Shown here: positions 7,863-16,188 of the stretch, in pieces
Numbering within the stretch: the first letter of the stretch is position 1
Layout of the letters: each line of letters opens with the position of its first letter
DNA from: DATKHR01 sp035939575
GTDB lineage: Bacteria; Acidobacteriota; Vicinamibacteria; Vicinamibacterales; CAVVIG01
Reading direction: 5' to 3'
NCBI GenBank assembly: GCA_035939575.1
Contig: DASZFS010000158.1
Coordinates: 112,518 to 176,517, forward strand
Length of the DNA stretch: 64,000 nucleotides
Notes under the pieces: model-generated
Told to the model about the DNA's origin: nothing
Databases searched by the model: none
The model's input: the letters and a program-made list of their open reading frames with translations, nothing else
Made by a program: the position numbers and the translations under genes

Positions 7863-10800
7863 ATGCGCTCAAACGAATCAGAGCTCTCAGCCGCGCCCTG
7901 GACAGAACTTGGCGTGGCAGGTTACACCTTTGCCGATCTGCACGAGCCCGACCGCCTCGAGTCATTGCACGAACGGTTCTGTGAAGAGGTGCGCGCCGCC
8001 GATCCGGTGTTATGGGCCGAGTGGGATGCGTACCGCCGCCAGCCGGATGCGCCTCGGACGCCGCCGGCACTGTCCACTCTCCTCATGGGCATGGCGGCGC
8101 ACGTCAGCCGTTTCCTCCGGCGGCTCTTCGACGTCGACGCGATCGCTTCGACTCTGAGCGCCGCGACAAGCGCTCAGGACGATCTGTTCCGCTTCAAGGT
8201 CGATTTCGTTCGCCGGCGCGTCCTGCCCTTGCTCAAGGGCGCCGCGCGAATCGTGAGCTCTCCGGAAGACGACGCGGTGGTCGAGCGGTTGATCGCCGCG
8301 CACGTGATGATCTCAGTATCGACGAGCGACCGCGAGCTGGCGCTCGCCCGCGCCGGCTGTGCGCTCCTCGACGCGGAAAAGTCCCACCAGCCCTCCGCCT
8401 CCGTTCGCTCGAATGACGCGGCGAGCTACGGCGGACAGCCAGCACCCAGCCTCCAGCTGGAAGCCGTCAAGCGCTGGTGCGCCGCCCGCCTTCACGATCC
8501 GGCCTACCGGAGCTGGGTGATCTTCAGGTTCCCGGAGAGCCTCGATTACTGGCATCTGGTCGAGACCCAACCGGGCGAGGTCGGCGTGTTCGGACCGGAT
8601 CGGCGGCTTCGCCGCCGGGATGGCTTCAAGCTGACCGATCCGCGCATGACGCCGCGCGAGGTGCTGAGCGAGATTCACTACTGCGTGCTCTGCCACGAGC
8701 GCGACAAAGACTCGTGCTCGAAGGGTCTGCGCGAGCCGGGGGGGCGGGGCCACGGGGGCACGCCCGCGGGTGCGGTCGCGGTAAACCCGCTCGGGATCGA
8801 GCTGGGCGGCTGCCCGCTCGACGAGAAGATCTCCGAGATGCACGCGCTGCGGAAGGCAGGGGATCCGATTGGCGCGCTCGCGCTCGTGACGCTCGACAAC
8901 CCGATGTGTCCGGGCACCGGCCACCGCATCTGCAACGACTGCATGAAGTCGTGCATCTACCAGAAACAGGAGCCGGTCAACATCCCGCAGATCGAAACCG
9001 GGGTCCTCACCGACATCCTGTCGATGCCGTGGGGCGTCGAGATCTACGGGCTGCTCACGCGGTGGAATCCTCTCAACGTCCGGCGTCCGTACGCGCTGCC
9101 CTACAACGGCAAGAACATCCTCGTCGTTGGTCTCGGGCCCGCCGGCTACACGCTGGCCCACTACCTGGTCAACGAAGGATTCGGCGTCGTCGGCATCGAC
9201 GGCCTGAAGATCGAGCCGCTTCCCGCGGCGGTGGTCGGGACGCGCGCGACGCCGCCGCGTCCGATTCGAGAGTGGCAGGAGATCTACCGGCAGCTGGACC
9301 AGCGCGTGCTCGAGGGCTTCGGCGGCGTGTCCGAGTACGGCATCACGGTGCGGTGGGACAAGAACTTCCTGACGCTTCTCCACCTGACGCTGGCGCGCCG
9401 GAGCCGACTGCGCATGTATGGCGGTGTTCGATTCGGCGGGACCATCCCGATCGATGACGCGTGGGCGTACGGATTCGACCACGTGGCGATCGCGACCGGC
9501 GCAGGCCGGCCGACGATCATCGACATGAAGAACAACCTGATCCGTGGGATTCGCAAGGCGAGCGACTTTCTGATGGCGCTGCAGCTCACGGGAGCGTTCA
9601 AGCGGGACGCGCTGCCGAACCTGCAGGCGCGGCTCCCGGCGGTCGTCATCGGCGGAGGCCTCACCGCCATCGACACCGCGACGGAGCTGATGGCGTACTA
9701 CCCGCTGCAGGTCGAGAAGACGGTCGAGCAGTACGAGACGCTCGGCACCGAGATCGGCGAAGCGCGCGTGCGCGGGCTCTACGACGCGGAAGAGCAGGTG
9801 GTGCTGGACGAGTATCTCGCCCACGGCCGCGCGGTCCGGGCCGAGCGGGCCCGTGCGGCTGAGGCGGGCACGGCGCCCGACTTCATCCCGCTCGTGCGGT
9901 CGTGGGGCGGTGTGACCATTGCCTACCGGAAGCGGCTGGTCGACTCGCCCGCGTACCGCTTGAACCATGAAGAGGTGATCAAGGCGCTCGAGGAGGGCGT
10001 CGCCTTCGCCGAGAACCTCAACCCGATCGAGGCGGTGCCCGACGAGCACGGCGCCGTCGAACGGGTGATCTTCAAGCGGGAGGAGGCGGGTGAGACAGCC
10101 GGCCGGGACGCGGCCGCCGTCCTTCCCGCGAGAACGGTCCTCGTCGCAGCGGGCACGACACCGAATACGACGTACGAAAAGGAGCACGTCGGCACCTTTC
10201 GGCTCGATGCCAAGCAGAAATTCTTCCAGCCTCATCGCGTCGTGCACGACGGAGCGGTGTACACGCTCACGCCCGATCCCGAGGGCTTCTTCACGTCGTA
10301 TCAGTCGAACGGCCGCTTCGTCACGTACTACGGCGACAACCACCCGCGCTATGCCGGCAACGTGGTGAAGGCGATGGCGTCGGCCAGGGACGGCTTCCCG
10401 AAGGTCGCGGAGCTCTTCGCGCGTGACCTGGCGACGCTCGACGCGGCGGCGCAGCCACAGCGGGACGTCGCCTGGTGGCGGCTGATCGACGGCCTCGACG
10501 CCGATCTCCTCGCCTTCGTCGAGGACGTCGTGCGCCTGACGCCCACGATCGTCGAGGTCATCGTCCGGGCGCCTGCCGCAGCGCGGCATTTTCGTCCCGG
10601 TCAGTTCTACCGCCTGCAGAACTACGAGTCGGTCGCGCGGCGGGCGGCCGGCGTCCCGCTGCTCATGGAGGGCATTGCGCTGACCGGCGCGTGGGTGGAC
10701 GCGGAGCGCGGTCTGCTCTCGCTCATCGCGCTCGAGCTCGGGGTCTCGAGCCGGCTGGTGGCGTATCTCGAGAAGGGCGAGCCGATCGTCGTGATGGGAC

Positions 10801-11480
10801 CGACCGGGGCGCCGACCGAGATCCCGAATGGACAGAACGTGCTGCTGCTCGGCGGCGGGCTCGGGAATGCCGTGCTCTTCTCGATCGCCAAGGCCATGCG
10901 CGAGCATCGCAACAAGGTGATCTATTTCGCCGGTTACAGGAGGGGCGAAGACCTGTTCAAGCGGGAGGAGATCGAAGCGTCCACCGACCAGGTCATCTGG
11001 AGCACGGACTCCGGGACGGCGATCGCCGCCGCCCGGCCGCAGGACGCCCACTTCAGAGGGAACATCGTGCAGGCGATGCTCGCCTACCAGAGCGGCGCGC
11101 TGGGTCCGCAGCTGGTTCCGCTGTCGACCGTCGACCGGATCATCGCCATCGGATCCGATCGGATGATGGCGGCGGTGAGGTCCGCGCGGCATGATGTCCT
11201 GGCGCCGTTCCTGAAGCCCGATCACGTGGGCATCGGCAGCATCAACTCGCCGATGCAATGCATGATGAAGGAGGTCTGCGCGCAATGCCTGCAGAAGCAC
11301 GTCGACCCGGCGACCGGGAAGGAGACGATCATCTTCTCGTGCTTCAACCAGGATCAGCAGCTGGATCGCGTGGACTTCGCGAACCTGTCGGCCCGGCTGC
11401 GACAGAACACGGTGCAGGAAAAGCTGTCGAACATGTGGCTCGATCACGTCATGCGCGGCGTCGAGCTGTCCCACATCTGA
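7863..11480 (+). CDS. Fused GltD-like/ferredoxin-NADP reductase-like flavin and Fe-S oxidoreductase (NfnAB/SudAB-like fusion)
   Basis: 1205 residues in three blocks. Residues 1-260 are a helical N-terminal region I cannot assign. Residues 270-860 resemble the glutamate-synthase small-subunit/NfnB fold: an N-terminal cysteine cluster (C274, C277, C285, then C349, C357, C360, C364), NADPH/FAD Rossmann motifs ILVVGLGPAGYTLAHYL and AVVIGGGLTAIDTATELM, and LVAAGTTPNT. Residues 895-1180 resemble the DHODB/NfnA electron-transfer subunit: HFRPGQFYRLQ, VLLLGGGLGNAVLFSIAKAM, IAIGSDRMM and a C-terminal MKEVCAQCLQKH cluster for an Fe-S centre. Separate NfnA and NfnB perform electron bifurcation between NADH, NADPH and ferredoxin; here they look fused. 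Residues 173-191 are a dispersed-repeat insertion. Confidence 0.82.
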   Translation: MRSNESELSAAPWTELGVAGYTFADLHEPDRLESLHERFCEEVRAADPVLWAEWDAYRRQPDAPRTPPALSTLLMGMAAHVSRFLRRLFDVDAIASTLSAATSAQDDLFRFKVDFVRRRVLPLLKGAARIVSSPEDDAVVERLIAAHVMISVSTSDRELALARAGCALLDAEKSHQPSASVRSNDAASYGGQPAPSLQLEAVKRWCAARLHDPAYRSWVIFRFPESLDYWHLVETQPGEVGVFGPDRRLRRRDGFKLTDPRMTPREVLSEIHYCVLCHERDKDSCSKGLREPGGRGHGGTPAGAVAVNPLGIELGGCPLDEKISEMHALRKAGDPIGALALVTLDNPMCPGTGHRICNDCMKSCIYQKQEPVNIPQIETGVLTDILSMPWGVEIYGLLTRWNPLNVRRPYALPYNGKNILVVGLGPAGYTLAHYLVNEGFGVVGIDGLKIEPLPAAVVGTRATPPRPIREWQEIYRQLDQRVLEGFGGVSEYGITVRWDKNFLTLLHLTLARRSRLRMYGGVRFGGTIPIDDAWAYGFDHVAIATGAGRPTIIDMKNNLIRGIRKASDFLMALQLTGAFKRDALPNLQARLPAVVIGGGLTAIDTATELMAYYPLQVEKTVEQYETLGTEIGEARVRGLYDAEEQVVLDEYLAHGRAVRAERARAAEAGTAPDFIPLVRSWGGVTIAYRKRLVDSPAYRLNHEEVIKALEEGVAFAENLNPIEAVPDEHGAVERVIFKREEAGETAGRDAAAVLPARTVLVAAGTTPNTTYEKEHVGTFRLDAKQKFFQPHRVVHDGAVYTLTPDPEGFFTSYQSNGRFVTYYGDNHPRYAGNVVKAMASARDGFPKVAELFARDLATLDAAAQPQRDVAWWRLIDGLDADLLAFVEDVVRLTPTIVEVIVRAPAAARHFRPGQFYRLQNYESVARRAAGVPLLMEGIALTGAWVDAERGLLSLIALELGVSSRLVAYLEKGEPIVVMGPTGAPTEIPNGQNVLLLGGGLGNAVLFSIAKAMREHRNKVIYFAGYRRGEDLFKREEIEASTDQVIWSTDSGTAIAAARPQDAHFRGNIVQAMLAYQSGALGPQLVPLSTVDRIIAIGSDRMMAAVRSARHDVLAPFLKPDHVGIGSINSPMQCMMKEVCAQCLQKHVDPATGKETIIFSCFNQDQQLDRVDFANLSARLRQNTVQEKLSNMWLDHVMRGVELSHI
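8379..8435 (+). repeat. Dispersed 57-nt palindromic repeat, copy B, in frame within the fused oxidoreductase
   Basis: Gap-free match to copy A; in the last 49 positions only about six differ. It starts at codon 173 and encodes KSHQPSASVRSNDAASYGG, nearly the same peptide as copy A because the phase relative to the element is identical. It sits between a helical region and the segment LQLEAVKRWCAARL. Confidence 0.85.
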
Positions 11481-11511
11481 CCGTTGCCCGCCAGGGCTCG
11501 AGGCATCGCCA

Positions 11512-11789
11512 GTGCCGCGATTCGAATGGAACGGTCTCGGCCGGGTGTTCAGTCCCGACGACCTCGCACCGCTCGGACGGGCCCCCGCCATGCTCCTCGC
11601 GGGTGACTGGGACCCCGACGACGAGGGACCGGGCCAGGTCCGGCAGCTGGCGCGGGAGCTTGTCTCGTTCTCCGCGACATGATCGCGTTCCGCCAGGTCG
11701 ATGGCCGCTATCCGTTCGGATGGATCGCAGCCGACCACGGGCGCCCGCCCGTGGATCTCCTCGACCGGGTGCGGCACTTTCGCAAGTAG
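11512..11789 (+). pseudogene. Small frameshifted or overlapping gene remnant, unknown function
   Basis: Fills the 354-bp gap after the oxidoreductase. A GTG at 11512 opens a frame reading VPRFEWNGLGRVFSPDDLAP and later MLLAGDWDPDDEGPG that stops at 11682. A second frame, shifted by one base, reads DMIAFRQVDGRYPFGWIAAD and ends DLLDRVRHFRK at 11789; its ATG (11679) overlaps the first stop as ATGA. Both halves look protein-like and together would give one domain of about 90 residues. Either a single-base deletion (real or sequencing error) split one gene, or these are two coupled mini-genes. No family recognised. Confidence 0.4.
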
Positions 11790-11822
11790 TGGCCGGTCCA
11801 CGCTGATCAAGGAACTAGCTGC

Positions 11823-11828
11823 TACACT
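11823..11828 (+). promoter_or_regulatory. -10 hexamer TACACT, probable leaderless start for the GH105-like gene
   Basis: TACACT ends six bases before the GTG at 11835, so transcription would begin at or next to the start codon. No Shine-Dalgarno sequence is present and no convincing -35 is seen. Confidence 0.45.
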
Positions 11829-11834
11829 TCGCCG

Positions 11835-13403
11835 GTGCGCCTCGCGCTCCTCACGCTCCTCGCGGTCGTCGCGGTTTACACGGTCCCCGGGGCCGCCGCT
11901 CCGGCCGGAAGCCTCGACTCCCAGATTCGCGCCGTCGCCGCGCTGCGCGGGGAGCCACACCGCGTCGGCGCGGCCGGACTGACCCCGAGCGATGCGGCTA
12001 TTCTGACGCTCGAGAACGGCGCCGCGTTCGATCGCTCCGCCACTCCGCGACGGCTCGTCATCATCGGTGGGCTCGACGAAAACGCGCGGAGCACGCAGAC
12101 GGTCCTCGAGCTGGTCCGGTGGCTCAAGACGTCGGCGCCGGCGCGAACTCGAGCGGCCTGGATGGTCAGCGCGCTGCCGGCGGCGGCGTTCGACAGCGCC
12201 GACACATTGTCTCTCGAGCGCTGGATCACCTTTCAGGCGCCGGACGTCCTCCTCGAGGTGCGGGACGATGGCAAGACGATCGGGTTGGCGTCGATACGGT
12301 CCGTAGTGGTGACGTCGGACCGCACTCCGCCGGCCATCGAACGGATCCTGGCCGCCGCGCCGGCCGGCCGATCCACGCTGCGTGACGCGATTGACCGGCG
12401 TGTCGAACGTTCACCTCTCGAGGTGGCCCGACTCCTGGCGGGACGGTATCCCGAGACGCCCACGATCAGCTACATCCCGGCTGTCGCGTGGACGAGCACG
12501 CTCCGGCTGTCCGCGGTACTCGGCGATGCGTCGTTGGCCGACGCCGTGAAGCGCCAGACGGCGCCCTGGGTCTCGGGCGGACGGCCGCTCTTCGGCGAGC
12601 GCGTACAGTTGACGTCAGTCGCCGGCACGATGGTGTTCGCCGACCTCGGCGGCGACGCCGCCCGGCTGGCGGCGGAAGGCGCGCGCCTCGCGAGCAGGCG
12701 CAAAGATTCCGGCATCGCTGAATATGGACAGGGCTGGACCGACGACATGTTCATGGCGTCGGCCGTCCTGTCACGCGCGGGCGAGTTGGACACCGCCGCG
12801 GGTCTGCTCTCCGACTACGCGAGCCGCCTTCAGCGCAAGGACGGGGTCTTCGTCCATGCCACTGACGGTCCGTTTGCATGGGGGAGGGGAAACGGCTTCG
12901 CGGCGCTCGGGCTCATGGAGCTGCTGACCGTCATGCCCGAGTCGCATCCCGCGCGCGCGGGCCTGCTCGCGATCTTCCGGCGGCACATGGCAGGCGTCCG
13001 CGCGTGGCAGTCACCCGACGGCATGTGGCGCGAGGTCGTGGACGAGCCCGGTGCCTATCGAGAAGAGACCGCGACGGCGATGTTGATGACGGCGATGGCG
13101 CGTGGATTGAGATTGGGCTGGCTGGACTCGACGTATGCGCCGGTTGTGGAGCAGGCCTGGCGTGCGCTCGCCGCGCACGTCAGAGATGACGGCACCGTCG
13201 TGGATGTCTGCACGGGCACAGGCGTCGGCCCGACGAAGCGCTACTACCTGGATCGCGCGGCGCTCACGGGCGCCGACGATCGCGGGGGTGCGATGGCGCT
13301 GCTTGCGGCGATGGAAATCGTCGCGCTGCACAAGCTGGACAAGCTGGACAGGCTGGACAGGCTGGACAGGCTGGACAGGCTGGACGAGCGGTACAGGCGC
13401 TAG
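11835..13403 (+). CDS. Secreted GH105-like glycoside hydrolase (unsaturated rhamnogalacturonyl/uronyl hydrolase family)
   Basis: A 522-residue protein with an N-terminal signal peptide (LALLTLLAVVAVYTVPGAAA). From about residue 200 it is an alpha/alpha-barrel with WTDDMFMASAVLSRAG, FAWGRGNGFAALGLMELL, DGMWREVVDEPGAYREETATAML and a late GTGVGP, the spacing seen in YteR/RhiN-type GH105 enzymes that remove unsaturated uronic acids from lyase products. Residues 25-190 form an extra N-terminal domain with LVIIGGLDENARSTQTVLELVRWL and AWMVSALP, possibly a degenerate carboxypeptidase-like fold. GTG start, preceded by a -10-like hexamer and no SD. The C-terminus is a KLD/RLD tandem repeat. Confidence 0.75.
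   Translation: MRLALLTLLAVVAVYTVPGAAAPAGSLDSQIRAVAALRGEPHRVGAAGLTPSDAAILTLENGAAFDRSATPRRLVIIGGLDENARSTQTVLELVRWLKTSAPARTRAAWMVSALPAAAFDSADTLSLERWITFQAPDVLLEVRDDGKTIGLASIRSVVVTSDRTPPAIERILAAAPAGRSTLRDAIDRRVERSPLEVARLLAGRYPETPTISYIPAVAWTSTLRLSAVLGDASLADAVKRQTAPWVSGGRPLFGERVQLTSVAGTMVFADLGGDAARLAAEGARLASRRKDSGIAEYGQGWTDDMFMASAVLSRAGELDTAAGLLSDYASRLQRKDGVFVHATDGPFAWGRGNGFAALGLMELLTVMPESHPARAGLLAIFRRHMAGVRAWQSPDGMWREVVDEPGAYREETATAMLMTAMARGLRLGWLDSTYAPVVEQAWRALAAHVRDDGTVVDVCTGTGVGPTKRYYLDRAALTGADDRGGAMALLAAMEIVALHKLDKLDRLDRLDRLDRLDERYRR
13332..13385 (+). repeat. 9-bp tandem repeat, six units, at the 3' end of the GH105-like gene
   Basis: Two AAGCTGGAC then four AGGCTGGAC units encode (KLD)2(RLD)4 just before the stop. 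The array is near-perfect, so recent slippage expansion is likely. Confidence 0.92.
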
Positions 13404-13406
13404 ACG

Positions 13407-13604
13407 TCAGGCGACTTTCCAGCCGTCTCCGCGGAGCGAGTTCATCAGCCGCACCGATCGCTCGATGAGCTCGGTCGGCTCCTCGATTTCCTCGACAGAC
13501 TCGGTGCCGTCAGGGCTGGTAATCACGACACGATAGCGACCGTTGCGCTCGCGCAGAATTTCGTAGCGAAGCCGCTCGCCGTCGCGGTCAAAAAACCAAA
13601 TCAT
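13407..13604 (-). CDS. Small conserved-type hypothetical protein (65 aa)
   Basis: MIWFFDRDGERLRYEILRER opens a compact alpha/beta protein with charged residues, VVITSPDGTE and a C-terminal helix (ELIERSVRLMNSL). No signal peptide, TM segment or catalytic motif. The pattern looks like a genuine small domain rather than noise: ATG start, TATTCT -10-like sequence ending ten bases upstream, stop three bases from the convergent GH105-like stop. Function unknown. Confidence 0.65.
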   Translation of the reverse strand: MIWFFDRDGERLRYEILRERNGRYRVVITSPDGTESVEEIEEPTELIERSVRLMNSLRGDGWKVA

Positions 13605-13689
13605 CCGCTCAGGGAGAATACAACAAAGATCGCGACCGATCTCGCGAGAATTTGTCTGCGTCGACTGTGTGCGTTCGCTGTCGCTCCTG

Positions 13690-14673
13690 TCAGATAGAGT
13701 CTGCGAACACCGCGGCGCCGATCAGGCCCGCTTCCTCGTTGAGAACGATCTTGACCGGCATCGAGCGGAGCATCGCTTCGAGCGGGGCCTTCGCGCAGAA
13801 CGCACCCATGAACGCGCCGCTCGTCATCACCGGCAGGATCTTGGGCGCGATGCCGCCGCCGATGAACACTCCGCCCGTGGCGACGCTGCGCAGCGCCAGA
13901 TTGCCCGCTTCTGCACCGTAGGCTTCGACGAACAGGTCGAGCGTCTCGGCGCATCCCGGGCACCGGCCGTCAATCGCGGCTGCGGTAATCGCGGCCGGCG
14001 CCTTCGGATCGTCGAGATCGATGACGGCCACGCAGGCGGCCGGGTGACACACGCGGTGGATGTTGAGCAGGCCGCGACCGGAAATGACGTGCTCGACGTC
14101 GGCGCGCCCGAACCGCGCCGTCAGATCGCGCATGAGCGTCACCTCGCGCCCGGTCCGGGCGGCGAAGTCCGCATGGCCGCCCTCCGAGGGCGAGGGCACG
14201 CGCCGGCCATCGATACGATGCAGCAGCGCCTCTCCCAGACCGGTCCCCGCCGCGATGATCGCGATGTTGCCGTCGGCCATCGGCCGCCCCTGCTGCAGCG
14301 TGACCAGCTCCGACTCCTCGAGCACCGGGACGGCGTAGGCCATGGCCTGCAGGTCGTTCAGCAGCCAGACGCGGTCGAAGCCGAAGCGCGGCCCCACGCG
14401 CCGCGCATCGACGCGCCACGGTACGTTGGTCAAGGTCACGGTCTCGTCGACGACCGGGCCGGCCGCGCCGAAGCACGCCGTCGCGATGCGATCGCGCGCC
14501 CCGGTACCTTGGAGAAAGGCTTCGATCATGCGCGGCAGCTCGTCGTACTCGAGTGTGGCGAATGCGCGCACGTCAATGCGCCGGGGGCGCCGGGGATGCT
14601 CGGGTGCCGGCTCGAAGAGGCCGAGCAGCGTCTTCGTGCCGCCGATGTCGCCTGCGAGGATCAAGTTCGCCAT
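13690..14673 (-). CDS. glk: Glucokinase (Glk family)
   Basis: A 327-residue hexokinase-fold enzyme phosphorylating glucose with ATP. Visible are the phosphate-1 loop ILAGDIGGTKTLLGLFE at the N-terminus, ATACFGAAGPV, the catalytic LLNDLQAMAYAV, the phosphate-2 motif IIAAGTGLGEALL, the sugar-contact SEGGHADFA and C-terminal GGVFIGGGIAPKILP, the pattern of the bacterial Glk (PF02685) family rather than ROK, as there is no CxCGxxGC motif. The start MANLILAGD fits the family; an ATG five codons earlier sits one base after AAGGAG and is a poorer candidate. Divergent from the BRCT-TPR gene. Confidence 0.9.
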   Translation of the reverse strand: MANLILAGDIGGTKTLLGLFEPAPEHPRRPRRIDVRAFATLEYDELPRMIEAFLQGTGARDRIATACFGAAGPVVDETVTLTNVPWRVDARRVGPRFGFDRVWLLNDLQAMAYAVPVLEESELVTLQQGRPMADGNIAIIAAGTGLGEALLHRIDGRRVPSPSEGGHADFAARTGREVTLMRDLTARFGRADVEHVISGRGLLNIHRVCHPAACVAVIDLDDPKAPAAITAAAIDGRCPGCAETLDLFVEAYGAEAGNLALRSVATGGVFIGGGIAPKILPVMTSGAFMGAFCAKAPLEAMLRSMPVKIVLNEEAGLIGAAVFADSI

Positions 14674-14709
14674 TGACTTCGGGATCATTCTCCTTCATCT
14701 TCAGGCCGA

Positions 14710-15852
14710 TTGGCCTTCACCGTGTCCGACGCGTCGGCGCCCGATCCGCCGGGCCGCAAGCCGCTGGCGGATGAACTCGTCGTCTTCACCGGAAAACTGA
14801 GCTCGCTCGGCCGGAAGGATGCGTGTGCGCTCGTCGCCCGTCTCGGCGGCACGACTGCCGACGATGTGAACGCCAAGACAACCATGCTCGTCATCGGCGC
14901 CGAGGGGTTTGCCGGGGCGGCGGGCGAGGTGAAGAGTCACAAGCTGAAACGCGCGGAGGAACTGAGCACGCACGGGCAGCAGATTCGAATCGTGACGGAG
15001 GAAGCGTTCTGCCGGCTCGCCGGCGTGCCGACGCCTGAGGCCGTCAAGCGCCAATTCCACGCCATGCGCGATCTGCTGGCCCGGTATCGATCGCTGCGCG
15101 AGGATCACGTGCGCTATCTGGTGAAGTGCGGCGTCCTGCGGCCGGCGCTTCGCACCAACGCCGACACGTTCTTCGCGTTTCCCGACCTGGCGCTGTTCCG
15201 GCAGGCGAACGACGGCCTCGAGCAGGGCATCGCGTTTCGCAGCATCGTGCGGACGCTCATGGCGTCCCGGCAGGGTCAGCTCGAGCTCGATTTCCGGATC
15301 GATGCGGCGCCGGCCAAGATTCTCGCGTTACGGCCGCCGTCTCAGCGGCCGCCGGCGGTGCGCAGCGACACGACGCAGGTGCGCTTGCACGACGCACAGC
15401 TCGCCGAGGAGTACTTCCGCGCGGGCTCGGAGCTCGACGACGGCGACGAATCCCGGATGGAGGAGGCGGCAGCGGCGTATCGCAGGGCGCTCGAGCTCGA
15501 TCCCTATCTCGTTGCCGCGCTCATCAACCTCGCAAACATTCACTACAGCCGGGACGAGCTCGTCGAAGCGCAGGCGCTCTATGAGCGCGCCATCGGCCTC
15601 GAGCCCGACTTCTTCGAGGCGCATTTCAATCTGGGCAACATCTACCACGACCTCGGGCGCTTCACGGAAGCGCAGGCATGCTATCGCGAGGCGTTGAACC
15701 AGAATCCGTTCTACGCCGATGCGCATTTCTATCTCGCGGTGACCTTCGAGAAGATGGGGCTCTCGCAGGACGCCCGACCCCATTGGCGCGCGTACCAGCA
15801 GCTCGCACCTCAGGGGGAGTGGGTGGAGCTTGCCCGGGAGTTTTCCGAGTAG
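14710..15852 (+). CDS. BRCT domain - MerR-like HTH - TPR protein
   Basis: 380 residues. Residues 20-105 look like a BRCT domain (LADELVVFTGKLSSLGRKDACALVARLGG and TTMLVIG, as at the C-terminus of NAD+-dependent ligase LigA). Residues 115-200 contain an HTH-like stretch (LLARYRSLREDHVRYLVKCGVLRP, then FAFPDLALFRQ) reminiscent of MerR N-terminal domains. From about 225 there are four TPR units, for example AAAAYRRALELDPYLVAALINLANIHY and AIGLEPDFFEAHFNLGNIYHDLG. BRCT usually binds nicked DNA or phosphopeptides and TPRs bind protein partners, so a DNA-linked scaffold is plausible; no function is established. TTG is the frame start; GTG at 14722 is an alternative. Confidence 0.8.
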   Translation: MAFTVSDASAPDPPGRKPLADELVVFTGKLSSLGRKDACALVARLGGTTADDVNAKTTMLVIGAEGFAGAAGEVKSHKLKRAEELSTHGQQIRIVTEEAFCRLAGVPTPEAVKRQFHAMRDLLARYRSLREDHVRYLVKCGVLRPALRTNADTFFAFPDLALFRQANDGLEQGIAFRSIVRTLMASRQGQLELDFRIDAAPAKILALRPPSQRPPAVRSDTTQVRLHDAQLAEEYFRAGSELDDGDESRMEEAAAAYRRALELDPYLVAALINLANIHYSRDELVEAQALYERAIGLEPDFFEAHFNLGNIYHDLGRFTEAQACYREALNQNPFYADAHFYLAVTFEKMGLSQDARPHWRAYQQLAPQGEWVELAREFSE

Positions 15853-15854
15853 GG

Positions 15855-16181
15855 TCAGTAACGATAGTCTTCGGGGGAGCGTTTCTTCGGTGTGCGCCGA
15901 AGCTTGAAAAACGTGCAGTCGGGGCACCACGCCTCCGGATTGAAGCTGGTACCGGCAATCGGCAGCACGTCGCGGTGGCCGCAGCACTCGGGACCGTCTT
16001 CCGGCGGCCGGCGCCACCGGCAGGACTTGAACTTCACGACGGCCGGCGATACATCAGACGTCTTGCCCGCGTCGGGCGAGGGCGATGGGGACGGGACTTC
16101 TTCCCCAGGCGCGGCAGGCGCTACTTCTGTTCCCGGCGCTCCCGGCGCTCCCGGCATCATTGACGTCAGCGAATCGGACAT
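15855..16181 (-). CDS. Small cysteine-rich hypothetical protein
   Basis: 108 residues. The N-terminal 45 are Pro/Ala/Gly/Ser-rich and disordered, including GAPGAPG encoded by short repeats. The C-terminal half holds CRWRRPPEDGPECCGHRDVL and AWCPDCTFFKLRRTPKKRSP, a C-x-CC-x-H plus C-x2-C arrangement that could bind zinc or nucleic acid. ATG with GAGGG upstream; starts eight bases after the DEAD-box stop, so probably cotranscribed with infA and the helicase. No family recognised. Confidence 0.65.
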   Translation of the reverse strand: MSDSLTSMMPGAPGAPGTEVAPAAPGEEVPSPSPSPDAGKTSDVSPAVVKFKSCRWRRPPEDGPECCGHRDVLPIAGTSFNPEAWCPDCTFFKLRRTPKKRSPEDYRY

Positions 16182-16188
16182 CAGGCCC

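Noticed and set aside
8313..11960. 1215-codon open frame on the minus strand opposite the fused oxidoreductase
   Set aside because: It is Arg/His/Asp-rich with no domain pattern and mirrors the codon positions of the plus-strand gene, whose cofactor motifs are clear. High-GC antisense shadow.
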